DNA from: an uncultured Lachnospiraceae bacterium
GTDB taxonomy: Bacteria > Bacillota > Clostridia > Lachnospirales > Lachnospiraceae
Assembly: GCA_910577655.1 (NCBI GenBank)
Contig: CAJTOW010000197.1
Coordinates: 1 to 5,039, forward strand
Length of the DNA stretch: 5,039 bases
Direction: 5' to 3'
In this document: one piece after another, positions 1 to 5,039 of the stretch
Position numbering within the stretch: the first letter of the stretch is position 1
Layout of the letters: each line of letters starts with the position of its first letter
The notes under the pieces: generated by a model
Told to the model about the DNA's origin: nothing
Databases searched by the model: none
Seen by the model: the letters and a program-made list of their open reading frames with translations, nothing else
Position numbers and translations under genes: made by a program

Positions 1-87
1 GGATTCTGGCACCGGAGCGTACGGAGTGGTATTCGGTCAAGATGAATGTGATACATGTGAAATAAATGTATGGTTCACGGGGCGCAT

Positions 88-116
88 CTTCTTGTCTGGC
101 GTAGCCGGACAAGAAG
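88..116. repeat. 13-bp near-perfect inverted repeat with 3-nt loop
   Basis: CTTCTTGTCTGGC (88-100) and GCCGGACAAGAAG (104-116) are reverse complements except for one position, which would be a U-G wobble in plus-strand RNA and an A-C mismatch in minus-strand RNA. The loop is GTA. There is no flanking T-tract. It lies 26 bp from the 143-184 palindrome, so the two may be parts of one element. Confidence 0.75.
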
Positions 117-142
117 CATCGGGCGTCCGCCTGAGCTGTTTA

Positions 143-184
143 GGCATACGGCCATTCAGAACCGCTTCGCGATGGCCGTATGCC
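143..184. repeat. Perfect 13-bp inverted repeat with 16-nt loop
   Basis: GGCATACGGCCAT (143-155) and ATGGCCGTATGCC (172-184) are exact reverse complements around a 16-base spacer that itself holds a small CGC/GCG pairing. No run of T follows on either strand, so it is not a standard intrinsic terminator. It begins about 60 nt beyond the kinase stop codon in non-coding DNA. It could be a palindromic intergenic element or an mRNA 3'-end stabiliser. Confidence 0.8.
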
Positions 185-244
185 CGCAACCATTACATTT
201 TCGTGTGGCCAGACCTGACGGGTGCGCAGACCTGTAAAATCCAC

Positions 245-3200
245 TCAATGTGCCAGCACCTCATTCAGGGTGTCAAACAGATGCGACACATCAATGGGCT
301 TGGCGATGTGTCCGTTCATCCCACATTCCAGGGCCGCCTGCTTATCCTCCTCAAAGGCATTGGCTGTCATGGCCAGGATCGGGATGGAAGACAGCTCCCT
401 ATTCTCCAGACGGCGGATCTTCCGGGTGGCCTCATAACCGTTCATTACCGGCATCTGGACATCCATCAGCACCAGCTGGTAATACCCCGGCTCTGACTTC
501 ACCAGCATATCCACAGCGATCTGTCCGTTGGGGGCAACCTCCGTGGTGAAGCCCGCCTCTTCCAGAATCGCCACCGCAATCTCCTGGTTCAGCTCATTAT
601 CCTCAGCCAGAAGAATACGGCCTGCCTCAAACTGCACCGGCTCTATATCAAAACTGTCCTGGCTCTCCTCCCCGGCATTGAGAATGGAATTCAGGCAGTC
701 CCGCAACTCTGAGAAGAACAGGGGCTTGCTGCAGAAGCTGGTCACCCCGGCTTCTTTGGCCTCATCCTCAATATCTGCCCAGTCGTAGGCTGTCAGCACG
801 ATGATAGGCGCTTCCTCCCCCACCTCCTTGCGGATCCGCCGGGTGACCTCGATTCCATTCATATCCGACAGCAGCCAGTCAACGATATAGACACTGTAAT
901 TGTCCCCCCGCATGGTTGCCTGACGGGTACGCAACACTGCCTCCCGGCCTGACAAGGTCCACTCGGCACGCATTCCGATCTGCTGGAGCATGTAGGATAC
1001 ACTGTCGCAGGTGTTGAAATCATCATCCACCACCAGGGCCCTGCAGTTCTTGAGTTCCGGAATATCCCTTGGCTCCTTCTTCTCCTGGGTCAGGCGGAAG
1101 GTGAATGAAACCCTGAATTCCGTCCCTACCCCCTGCTCACTTTTCACATCAATGGTGCCGTTCATCATGTCCACGATATTCTTCGTGATGGCCATGCCCA
1201 GACCGGTCCCGGGGATCCCGCTGATGGTAGTGCTCTTCTCCCGCTCAAAGGGCTCAAATATATGGGTCACAAATTCCTCACTCATGCCGATCCCTGTATC
1301 CTTGATACAGAACTCATAGTTGGCAAAGCCGGCGGGCGCTCCCGGCCTCTCTATGATCCGCATAGTGACGGTGCCCCCTGCTCCTGTATACTTGACTGAA
1401 TTGCTCAAAAGGTTTAAAAGTACCTGATTCAGCCGGAGACGGTCACAACAGATATCCTCATCCAGCACGTCCACCGCATCGATATACAGCTCCAGCTGCT
1501 TTGCGTGGATATCTGCCTGCAGGATATTGCGCAGCCCGTGGAGAATATCCGGCAGACTGCATGGTTTCTCATCCAGATGGATCTTACCGCTTTCGATGCG
1601 GCTCATATCCAGAACATCATTGATCAGGCTCAGCAGATGGTTCCCTGATGTCATGATCTTTTTCAGGTATTCTTCCACCTGCTCCTTATGATCCGCATGG
1701 GCCAGGGCCAGGGCCGTAAAGCCCACGATGGCATTCATCGGCGTGCGGATATCATGGGACATGTTGGACAGGAACACGCTCTTGGCCTTGCTGGCCTGAT
1801 TGGCCCGCATCAGCGCATCCTCCAGCATGTTTTTCTTCTCCATATCCTTGCGGACCTCATCATCCACACTGCGTATTCCTATTACAATACAGTAATCCGT
1901 ATCCCAGGTTCCCGTACGCACCACCTTCATCTGGAAGTACTGGATTCCACCGTCCCGGGATACCCGGTAGTTGACATAATGCTGGGGCTTCTCCAGCAGA
2001 ATCTTTCTCAGCTCCTCCAGGGAAAAGATATGATGCAGCATTTCCCGGTCATCCTCATATACAAACTGGTCTATGTAACCGCCTACACTCTCCTGGAAGG
2101 AGTTCTCCCCGTCAAAGAGCTCATCAAACATATGTCCGTTGCTCTCATCATTTCTCAATGGAAATCCCATCCCTGTATCCAGGTCAAAAAAGTATACCAG
2201 ATTATAGTCAATACCCAGGGCCTGGATCAGCTCTGCCTGACGTTGTTCCCGTTTCTTTTCCTCAAGCTTCTGGGCTGTACAGTCCAGAAGGAAACGCTGG
2301 TAGAACAGCTCCCCCTTCTCTTTGATCAGCTTGATATTGCCCATGACATGAAGGACGTCCCCATTCTTATGGCATATCTGGTACTCTACACTTACGCTGT
2401 CATCCTCTTTCTCCAGGCCCATGATGGCCGCCCTGAGTCTTTTCCTGTCAGCCTCCATCACGGAAGCTGCCACCATGTCAAAGCCGTCTTCCATCATCTC
2501 CTCCATGGATTCATAGCCCAGGATCTTCAAAGCAGCCCGGTTCACACTGAGGATACGGCTTCCGTCCACAGAATGACACATCACACCGCAGTCCATGGTG
2601 GTAAAGATCATCTCCAGGGTATGGTTCTTTTTTATGATCTCCTGCTCGTAGGCACGCTCCCTGGTCACATCAATGGCCACACCTACAGTTCCCATAACGC
2701 TGCCATCCAGGTCATACAAGGGAGACTTATAGGTGGTCAGCAGTCTGGTGCCGCTGCCGGTCTGGATGGTCTCTTCTGATACGCAGGTTTTCTCCGTGGT
2801 CATGACCTCCTGCTCCGACTCAATGCAGGCAGGATCATCCTGCTCCACATCCCAGATATATGCATGGCCGCGCCCCTCTACCTGCTGTTTGGACTTATTC
2901 ACTGTCTCACAGAAGCTGTCGTTCACCTTCTCATGAATCCCGTTTTTATCCTTATACCAGATAAGATTAGGAACATGGTTGATGGTGGATTCAAAGAAAT
3001 GGCTGGTCTCCCAGTGATCCTTCTCCAGCTTCCAGGTCTGCTGCCATCTCAGGAAACGAAAACGGATCTCCTCATCCTCCATGGGTATGTTCCAGATATC
3101 CTGCACCCAGGACAGGCATGACTCCAAAAGGGGCATCTGATCCTTCGCGACTGCCAGGATCACCTCCGCCTCCTGTTTCCTGCCCTCCGCCAGAACCTGT

Positions 3201-3391
3201 AAAGTCTCCTCTACAGGCAACTCCGTCAGATCTGCCACAACCACATCTGCAAGGGCCGCCAGTTCCTTCTCCGGTCTGCCACTTTCCGAAAATTCATGGG
3301 TAAAATGTTCAAGGGGTTCCATACCCTTTATAATATCAAATATTCTGCTGTGGTCACCCATTAAATAGAAATGAGTATGGCAGTGATACAT
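245..3391 (-). CDS. Soluble hybrid sensor histidine kinase (pseudo-REC, PAS, PAS, PAS-like, HisKA, HATPase, REC, REC)
   Basis: A 1048-residue multi-domain sensor kinase expected to autophosphorylate on histidine and pass phosphate to its own receiver domains. No membrane segment or signal peptide is visible, so it should sense a cytosolic cue. Order: degenerate receiver-like segment (about 5-120), PAS (about 137-245), PAS (about 262-376), PAS-like segment (about 390-510), short coiled linker (about 512-540), HisKA with phospho-acceptor H546 in SHDIRTP, HATPase with N-box N660/N664, G1 DTGIG (698-702), F-box (711-717) and G2 GTGLG (728-732). REC1 has D789/D790, D838, T867 and K889; REC2 has E930/D931, D977, T1009 and K1031. 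Both receivers keep the residues for phosphorylation. No HPt domain follows. The start is set by AGGAGG at 3400-3405, 8 nt upstream, and translation ends at TGA. It has its own promoter, separate from the ribosomal operon. The signal and the target are not readable from the sequence. Confidence 0.95.
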   Translation of the reverse strand: MYHCHTHFYLMGDHSRIFDIIKGMEPLEHFTHEFSESGRPEKELAALADVVVADLTELPVEETLQVLAEGRKQEAEVILAVAKDQMPLLESCLSWVQDIWNIPMEDEEIRFRFLRWQQTWKLEKDHWETSHFFESTINHVPNLIWYKDKNGIHEKVNDSFCETVNKSKQQVEGRGHAYIWDVEQDDPACIESEQEVMTTEKTCVSEETIQTGSGTRLLTTYKSPLYDLDGSVMGTVGVAIDVTRERAYEQEIIKKNHTLEMIFTTMDCGVMCHSVDGSRILSVNRAALKILGYESMEEMMEDGFDMVAASVMEADRKRLRAAIMGLEKEDDSVSVEYQICHKNGDVLHVMGNIKLIKEKGELFYQRFLLDCTAQKLEEKKREQRQAELIQALGIDYNLVYFFDLDTGMGFPLRNDESNGHMFDELFDGENSFQESVGGYIDQFVYEDDREMLHHIFSLEELRKILLEKPQHYVNYRVSRDGGIQYFQMKVVRTGTWDTDYCIVIGIRSVDDEVRKDMEKKNMLEDALMRANQASKAKSVFLSNMSHDIRTPMNAIVGFTALALAHADHKEQVEEYLKKIMTSGNHLLSLINDVLDMSRIESGKIHLDEKPCSLPDILHGLRNILQADIHAKQLELYIDAVDVLDEDICCDRLRLNQVLLNLLSNSVKYTGAGGTVTMRIIERPGAPAGFANYEFCIKDTGIGMSEEFVTHIFEPFEREKSTTISGIPGTGLGMAITKNIVDMMNGTIDVKSEQGVGTEFRVSFTFRLTQEKKEPRDIPELKNCRALVVDDDFNTCDSVSYMLQQIGMRAEWTLSGREAVLRTRQATMRGDNYSVYIVDWLLSDMNGIEVTRRIRKEVGEEAPIIVLTAYDWADIEDEAKEAGVTSFCSKPLFFSELRDCLNSILNAGEESQDSFDIEPVQFEAGRILLAEDNELNQEIAVAILEEAGFTTEVAPNGQIAVDMLVKSEPGYYQLVLMDVQMPVMNGYEATRKIRRLENRELSSIPILAMTANAFEEDKQAALECGMNGHIAKPIDVSHLFDTLNEVLAH

Positions 3392-3399
3392 ACTATTTC

Positions 3400-3405
3400 C
3401 CTCCT
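3400..3405 (-). promoter_or_regulatory. Ribosome binding site of the kinase gene
   Basis: A perfect AGGAGG on the minus strand, 8 nt before the ATG at 3391. It fixes the start at the first methionine rather than at M11 or M24, so the unusual His/Cys-rich first residues belong to the protein. Confidence 0.9.
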
Positions 3406-3414
3406 ATGTTTGTG

Positions 3415-3445
3415 ATGACCCTCCATCCCGGGGATAGCAGGTCAT
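3415..3445 (-). promoter_or_regulatory. Hairpin near the 5' end of the kinase mRNA
   Basis: As minus-strand RNA this 31-nt segment folds as AUGACC paired with GGUCAU, a symmetric 2x2 internal loop (UG opposite AG), then CUAUCC paired with GGAUGG including one U-G wobble, closed by a CCG loop. It begins about 4 nt from the predicted transcription start and ends 9 nt before the Shine-Dalgarno. There is no T-tract. It could stabilise the mRNA 5' end or bind a regulator; which one cannot be read here. Confidence 0.6.
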
Positions 3446-3455
3446 ATATAACTTT

Positions 3456-3484
3456 ATTCTAACAAGTGCGGCTGTTTATGTCAA
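3456..3484 (-). promoter_or_regulatory. Sigma-A promoter of the hybrid kinase gene
   Basis: On the minus strand a perfect -35 TTGACA (3479-3484), a 17-bp spacer and -10 TAGAAT (3456-3461, 5 of 6 consensus positions). The predicted start is near 3449, leaving a 5' UTR of about 58 nt. It lies just after the rplT terminator, so the kinase is transcribed independently. No operator repeats overlapping the boxes were recognised. Confidence 0.85.
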
Positions 3485-3511
3485 TATTTAGAATTACTGT
3501 AACTAAACACC

Positions 3512-3542
3512 AAAAGCCCCCTGGATATGTTCATCCAGGGGG
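3512..3542 (-). terminator. Intrinsic terminator of the infC-rpmI-rplT operon
   Basis: A perfect 10-bp stem CCCCCTGGAT/ATCCAGGGGG (3533-3542 with 3517-3526) encloses a 6-nt loop. Reading on the minus strand it is followed by CTTTT and a further T-rich stretch, so it stops transcription leaving rplT. The plus-strand side has no T-tract. It lies upstream of the kinase promoter and separates the two units. Confidence 0.88.
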
Positions 3543-3574
3543 AAATTCTCACTGCCGGTCTTTGATCCTTGCAG

Positions 3575-3606
3575 CATGCCTGTCCGTAAATACCCGGACA
3601 AGCATG
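3575..3606 (-). other. Hairpin in the rplT 3' UTR
   Basis: As minus-strand RNA, the bases 3595-3606 pair with 3575-3586 over 12 positions (CAUGC, one U-G wobble, UGUCCG) around an 8-nt loop. The first base of the stem is 10 nt past the rplT stop codon. No T-tract follows, so it is not an intrinsic terminator by itself; it may protect the 3' end after trimming from the terminator about 30 nt further on. Confidence 0.6.
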
Positions 3607-3615
3607 AAAATCTTC

Positions 3616-3972
3616 TTAAGCCAGTTTGGACTTGGCCAGCTCTGCCATCTTTGCAAAGCCCTCCGCATCATTGATTGCCATGTCGGAAAGGAGCTTGCGG
3701 TTCATCTCAACGCCGGCCAGCTTCAGGCCGTACATGAACTTGCTGTAGGACAGCCCGTTGATTCTTGCAGCTGCATTGATCCGGGCGATCCACAGACGGC
3801 GGAACTGTCTCTTTCTCTCCTTACGTCCTGAGTAGGAACTGGCCAGAGCCCTCATCACGGACTGCTTGGCGATTCTATACTGTTTGGAACGGGCGCCTCT
3901 GTAGCCTTTGGCCATCTTCAGCACTCTGTTATGTTTTTTTCTGGCATTCATGCCACCTTTAATTCTTGCCAT
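3616..3972 (-). CDS. rplT: 50S ribosomal protein bL20
   Basis: A 118-residue, strongly basic ribosomal protein at the usual family length. It binds 23S rRNA early in large-subunit assembly and, in several bacteria, represses its own operon through the mRNA leader. The family signature is present at residues 54-70 (K54, R58, L60-W61, R64-I65-N66, R70), and the basic N-terminal extension (residues 1-60) that threads into rRNA is intact. The start ATG lies 9 nt after AGGAGG (3982-3987). The stop is TAA. It is the last gene of the infC-rpmI-rplT operon, 28 nt after rpmI. Next come a 3'-UTR hairpin and an intrinsic terminator. It is the likely ligand of the leader attenuator upstream of infC (inference from Bacillus). 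Confidence 0.98.
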   Translation of the reverse strand: MARIKGGMNARKKHNRVLKMAKGYRGARSKQYRIAKQSVMRALASSYSGRKERKRQFRRLWIARINAAARINGLSYSKFMYGLKLAGVEMNRKLLSDMAINDAEGFAKMAELAKSKLA

Positions 3973-4000
3973 CGGTTTCTTCCTCCTTCTTTCCTTCTAT

Positions 4001-4198
4001 TTACAGATACGGTAAAATCTTCTTCATGACTTTTGCGTTGGTCTTGTCTGTAACGATGTCTTTTCTAAGATTTCTCTTTCTCTTGGAAGACTTTTTGGTC
4101 AGAATATGGGACTTATAGGCTTTGTTTCTTACCAGCTTACCTGTACCAGTCTTTTTGAAACGCTTTGCAGCCGCCCTGCTTGTTTTTAATTTAGGCAT
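4001..4198 (-). CDS. rpmI: 50S ribosomal protein bL35
   Basis: A 65-residue, highly basic protein of the large ribosomal subunit, the usual size for bL35. The N-terminus carries the family signature at residues 4-15 (LKTSRAAAKRFK), followed by the KTGTGKL segment and a Lys/Arg-rich middle; it ends in LPYL. The ATG is preceded by AGGAGG (4207-4212) at 8 nt spacing and the stop is TAA. It sits between infC (30 nt gap) and rplT (28 nt gap), the standard order, and no separate promoter is visible in either gap, so it is probably cotranscribed with both. Confidence 0.98.
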   Translation of the reverse strand: MPKLKTSRAAAKRFKKTGTGKLVRNKAYKSHILTKKSSKRKRNLRKDIVTDKTNAKVMKKILPYL

Positions 4199-4228
4199 AA
4201 TTTCTTCCTCCTTAATCTTCGTTCGACT

Positions 4229-4735
4229 TTACTTTTTAGCAGTCAAAAACATAACCATGCTTCTTCCCTCAACCTTGGAAGGCTTGTCAATAACGGCAAT
4301 ATCTTTCAGGCTTTCAGCAAAATCATCCAGAATGTATCTGGACTTAGACATATGCGCCATCTCACGACCGCGGAAACGAAGCGTAACCTTAACCTTGTTT
4401 CCCTTCTCCAGAAACTTCCGCGCCGAACTCATCTTAGTATTCAGGTCGTTAGTGTCTATGTTCGGCGTCAGACGTACTTCTTTTATTTCGATGATTTTCT
4501 GTTTTTTCTTAGCTTCCTTCTCTTTTCGCGCCAGCTCGTAGCAATACTTACCATAATCGATAATCTTACAAACCGGCGGCTTTGCTGTCGGAGCGATCTT
4601 CACCAGATCCAGCTCCGCATTCTGGGCAAGCTTATAGGCTTCCTTCGCAGACATGATTCCCAGCTGCTGTCCGTCCTCACCAATCAAGCGAACTTCCTTA
4701 TCCCTGATTTGTTCGTTAATCATTAAATCGCTAAT
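4229..4735 (-). CDS. infC: Translation initiation factor IF-3, AUU start
   Basis: IF-3 binds the 30S subunit, prevents premature 50S joining and checks start-codon and initiator-tRNA pairing. Starting at the ATT codon (4733-4735) gives 168 residues, close to the family norm. The N-domain runs over about 1-70, the lysine-rich linker helix over about 61-80 and the C-domain over about 81-168. The IF-3 signature matches at residues 57-70 (KIIDYGKYCYELAR). The start was chosen because GGAGGTG (4743-4749) sits 7 nt upstream of ATT, whereas the ATG four codons downstream (4721-4723) lies 21 nt from GGAGG, too far. The frame stays open upstream to a GTG at 4825, but that lies in the leader, has no Shine-Dalgarno and would run through the terminator hairpin. 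AUU starts are known in infC, where IF-3 discriminates against its own start codon. It is the first gene of the operon. Confidence 0.96.
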   Translation of the reverse strand: MSDLMINEQIRDKEVRLIGEDGQQLGIMSAKEAYKLAQNAELDLVKIAPTAKPPVCKIIDYGKYCYELARKEKEAKKKQKIIEIKEVRLTPNIDTNDLNTKMSSARKFLEKGNKVKVTLRFRGREMAHMSKSRYILDDFAESLKDIAVIDKPSKVEGRSMVMFLTAKK

Positions 4736-4749
4736 TGTCGTGCACCTCC
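4733..4749 (-). promoter_or_regulatory. infC ribosome binding site and AUU start codon
   Basis: On the minus strand GGAGGTG (4743-4749) is followed after 7 nt by ATT (4733-4735) in the infC frame. This spacing suits an initiation site, while the nearest in-frame ATG is too far from the Shine-Dalgarno. It decides the start and implies IF-3 autocontrol at the codon level, as documented for E. coli infC. Confidence 0.8.
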
Positions 4750-4932
4750 AATTTCCATAAGAACATGTTTGTTTTCCTGCATAAAAAAAGTAGATAGACG
4801 ATTCTATCCACCCTGCAAATATCACACCGGAAAAAACACTGCAATCCCGTGCTTCTTACTTATAAACCAGGGTCACGCAATTGTGCCGAGGTGAGGTGGA
4901 TACCTACTTTCCTTGTCGCTGTTTTCACAACT
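4736..4932 (-). promoter_or_regulatory. infC operon leader, L20-type transcription attenuator
   Basis: The untranslated leader holds a terminator hairpin and an upstream segment able to disarm it. TATCCACC at 4895-4902 is fully complementary to GGTGGATA at 4805-4812, eight Watson-Crick pairs plus a possible adjacent G-U, and that partner is most of the 5' arm of the terminator. The two structures cannot coexist. A local hairpin using AGGT and ACCT around 4893-4904 could in turn occupy the antiterminator strand. In Bacillus, L20 binds the leader of this operon and promotes premature termination; the same ligand is inferred here. Between the transcription start and the terminator there are only about 120 nt, short for a T-box with a full specifier stem. 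The exact L20 contact site was not identified. Confidence 0.75.
4783..4811 (-). terminator. Leader intrinsic terminator (attenuator) upstream of infC
   Basis: On the minus strand GTGGATAGA (4803-4811) pairs with TCTATCTAC (4790-4798), nine pairs with one G-U wobble, around a four-base ATCG loop, followed directly by seven T residues (4783-4789). It lies between the promoter and the infC Shine-Dalgarno, so it can only act as a regulated attenuator of the operon. Confidence 0.88.
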
Positions 4933-4938
4933 TTTGTT

Positions 4939-4967
4939 AGTATACTATTTCTGGGAGGAAATGTCAA
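4939..4967 (-). promoter_or_regulatory. Sigma-A promoter of the infC-rpmI-rplT operon
   Basis: On the minus strand a perfect -35 box TTGACA (4962-4967) and a -10 box TATACT (4939-4944, 5 of 6 consensus positions) are separated by exactly 17 bp. Transcription should begin near 4932, giving a leader of about 197 nt before the infC start. This matches a highly expressed housekeeping promoter with control placed downstream in the leader. Confidence 0.9.
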
Positions 4968-4993
4968 GTGCGAAATGCAGGGATTTTTTGCAG

Positions 4994-5019
4994 CAGTTCA
5001 GACGGGGTAACAGTTCAGA
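4994..5019. repeat. Short direct repeat CAGTTCAGA, 17-bp period
   Basis: The 9-mer CAGTTCAGA occurs at 4994-5002 and again at 5011-5019, each followed by a Y-R-G-G sequence. It lies about 30 bp upstream of the infC operon -35 box, so it could be a paired binding site or part of an intergenic repeat. With two short copies only, no function can be assigned. Confidence 0.45.
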
Positions 5020-5039
5020 TAGGTCTGCGCACTCGCTGC

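Larger units (their letters stand above)
1..244. other. Non-coding region downstream of the kinase, rich in inverted repeats
   Basis: No reading frame here has a ribosome binding site or resembles a known protein; the long plus-strand frame beginning at 26 runs antisense into the kinase gene. The region contains two strong inverted repeats (88-116 and 143-184), a weak one (about 48-78, ATACAT/ATGTAT core with outer GTG/CAC) and a repeated CAGACCTG at 210-217 and 227-234. No T-tract terminator for the kinase transcript was found. Confidence 0.6.

Noticed and set aside
26..496. Plus-strand open frame of 156 codons
   Set aside because: It overlaps the kinase C-terminus antisense, has no ribosome binding site, and reads through palindromic non-coding DNA with no recognisable protein features.
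1688..2779. Plus-strand open frame of 363 codons inside the kinase gene
   Set aside because: It is entirely antisense to the PAS-HisKA coding region, with no Shine-Dalgarno and a composition typical of a reverse-strand shadow frame.
105..3602. Shared 9-mer CCGGACAAG in the 88-116 palindrome and the rplT 3'-UTR hairpin
   Set aside because: A 9-base match is expected by chance in 5 kb and the two hairpins otherwise differ in loop and arms, so common origin is not supported.
4805..4814. AGGGTGG in the leader resembling the T-box sequence of tRNA-sensing riboswitches
   Set aside because: The rest of the T-box consensus (the ACCGCG part) is absent, and only about 120 nt lie upstream of the terminator, short for a canonical specifier stem. 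An L20-type leader fits the operon better.
4736..4825. N-terminal extension of IF-3 starting at the GTG at 4825 (30 more residues)
   Set aside because: No Shine-Dalgarno precedes it, it runs through the leader terminator hairpin and T-tract, and the extra residues do not resemble IF-3, which begins near the INEQIR segment.
4836..4860. Possible earlier terminator in the leader, a weak CAC/GTG stem followed by TTTTTT
   Set aside because: Only about five pairs with a wobble can form around a long loop, too weak for an intrinsic terminator; it may instead be part of the regulatory fold.

Overview
The window reads as a chromosomal segment of a Gram-positive anaerobe of the Clostridia, most likely family Lachnospiraceae. 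This rests on strong AGGAGG ribosome binding sites, consensus sigma-A promoters, the infC-rpmI-rplT gene order with a leader attenuator as in Firmicutes, and a multi-PAS hybrid histidine kinase of a type I recall as common in gut Lachnospiraceae. The family placement is an inference from sequence style. No rRNA, tRNA, CRISPR array, transposase or phage gene is visible.

All four genes lie on the minus strand. Read in the direction of transcription, from the high-coordinate end, the first 70 or so bases (4968-5039) hold a short direct repeat. Next come a consensus sigma-A promoter (4939-4967) and a leader of about 200 nt with an intrinsic terminator (4783-4811) and a competing antiterminator pairing. 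This looks like the ribosomal protein L20-type attenuator known for this operon in Bacillus. infC (IF3) follows and appears to start at an AUU codon at 4735, then rpmI (bL35) and rplT (bL20), with 28-30 nt gaps and a strong ribosome binding site before each gene. A 3'-UTR hairpin and a G+C-rich intrinsic terminator (3512-3542) close the operon.

Downstream is a separate unit with its own consensus promoter (3456-3484), a stable hairpin close to the predicted mRNA 5' end, and a 1048-residue soluble hybrid histidine kinase. Its layout is: degenerate receiver-like N-terminus, PAS, PAS, PAS-like, HisKA, HATPase, REC, REC. It has no HPt domain and no response regulator gene beside it in this window, so any phosphorelay output must be encoded elsewhere.

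The last 244 bases (1-244) contain no supportable gene. They hold two strong adjacent inverted repeats without T-tracts, plus a 12-base match in inverted orientation to the other end of the window. This resembles a non-coding palindromic intergenic element.

I do not see a clearly undescribed multi-gene system. The items most worth a second look are the leader attenuator with its AUU-started infC, the kinase's N-terminal pseudo-receiver with its His/Cys cluster, and the palindromic region downstream of the kinase.
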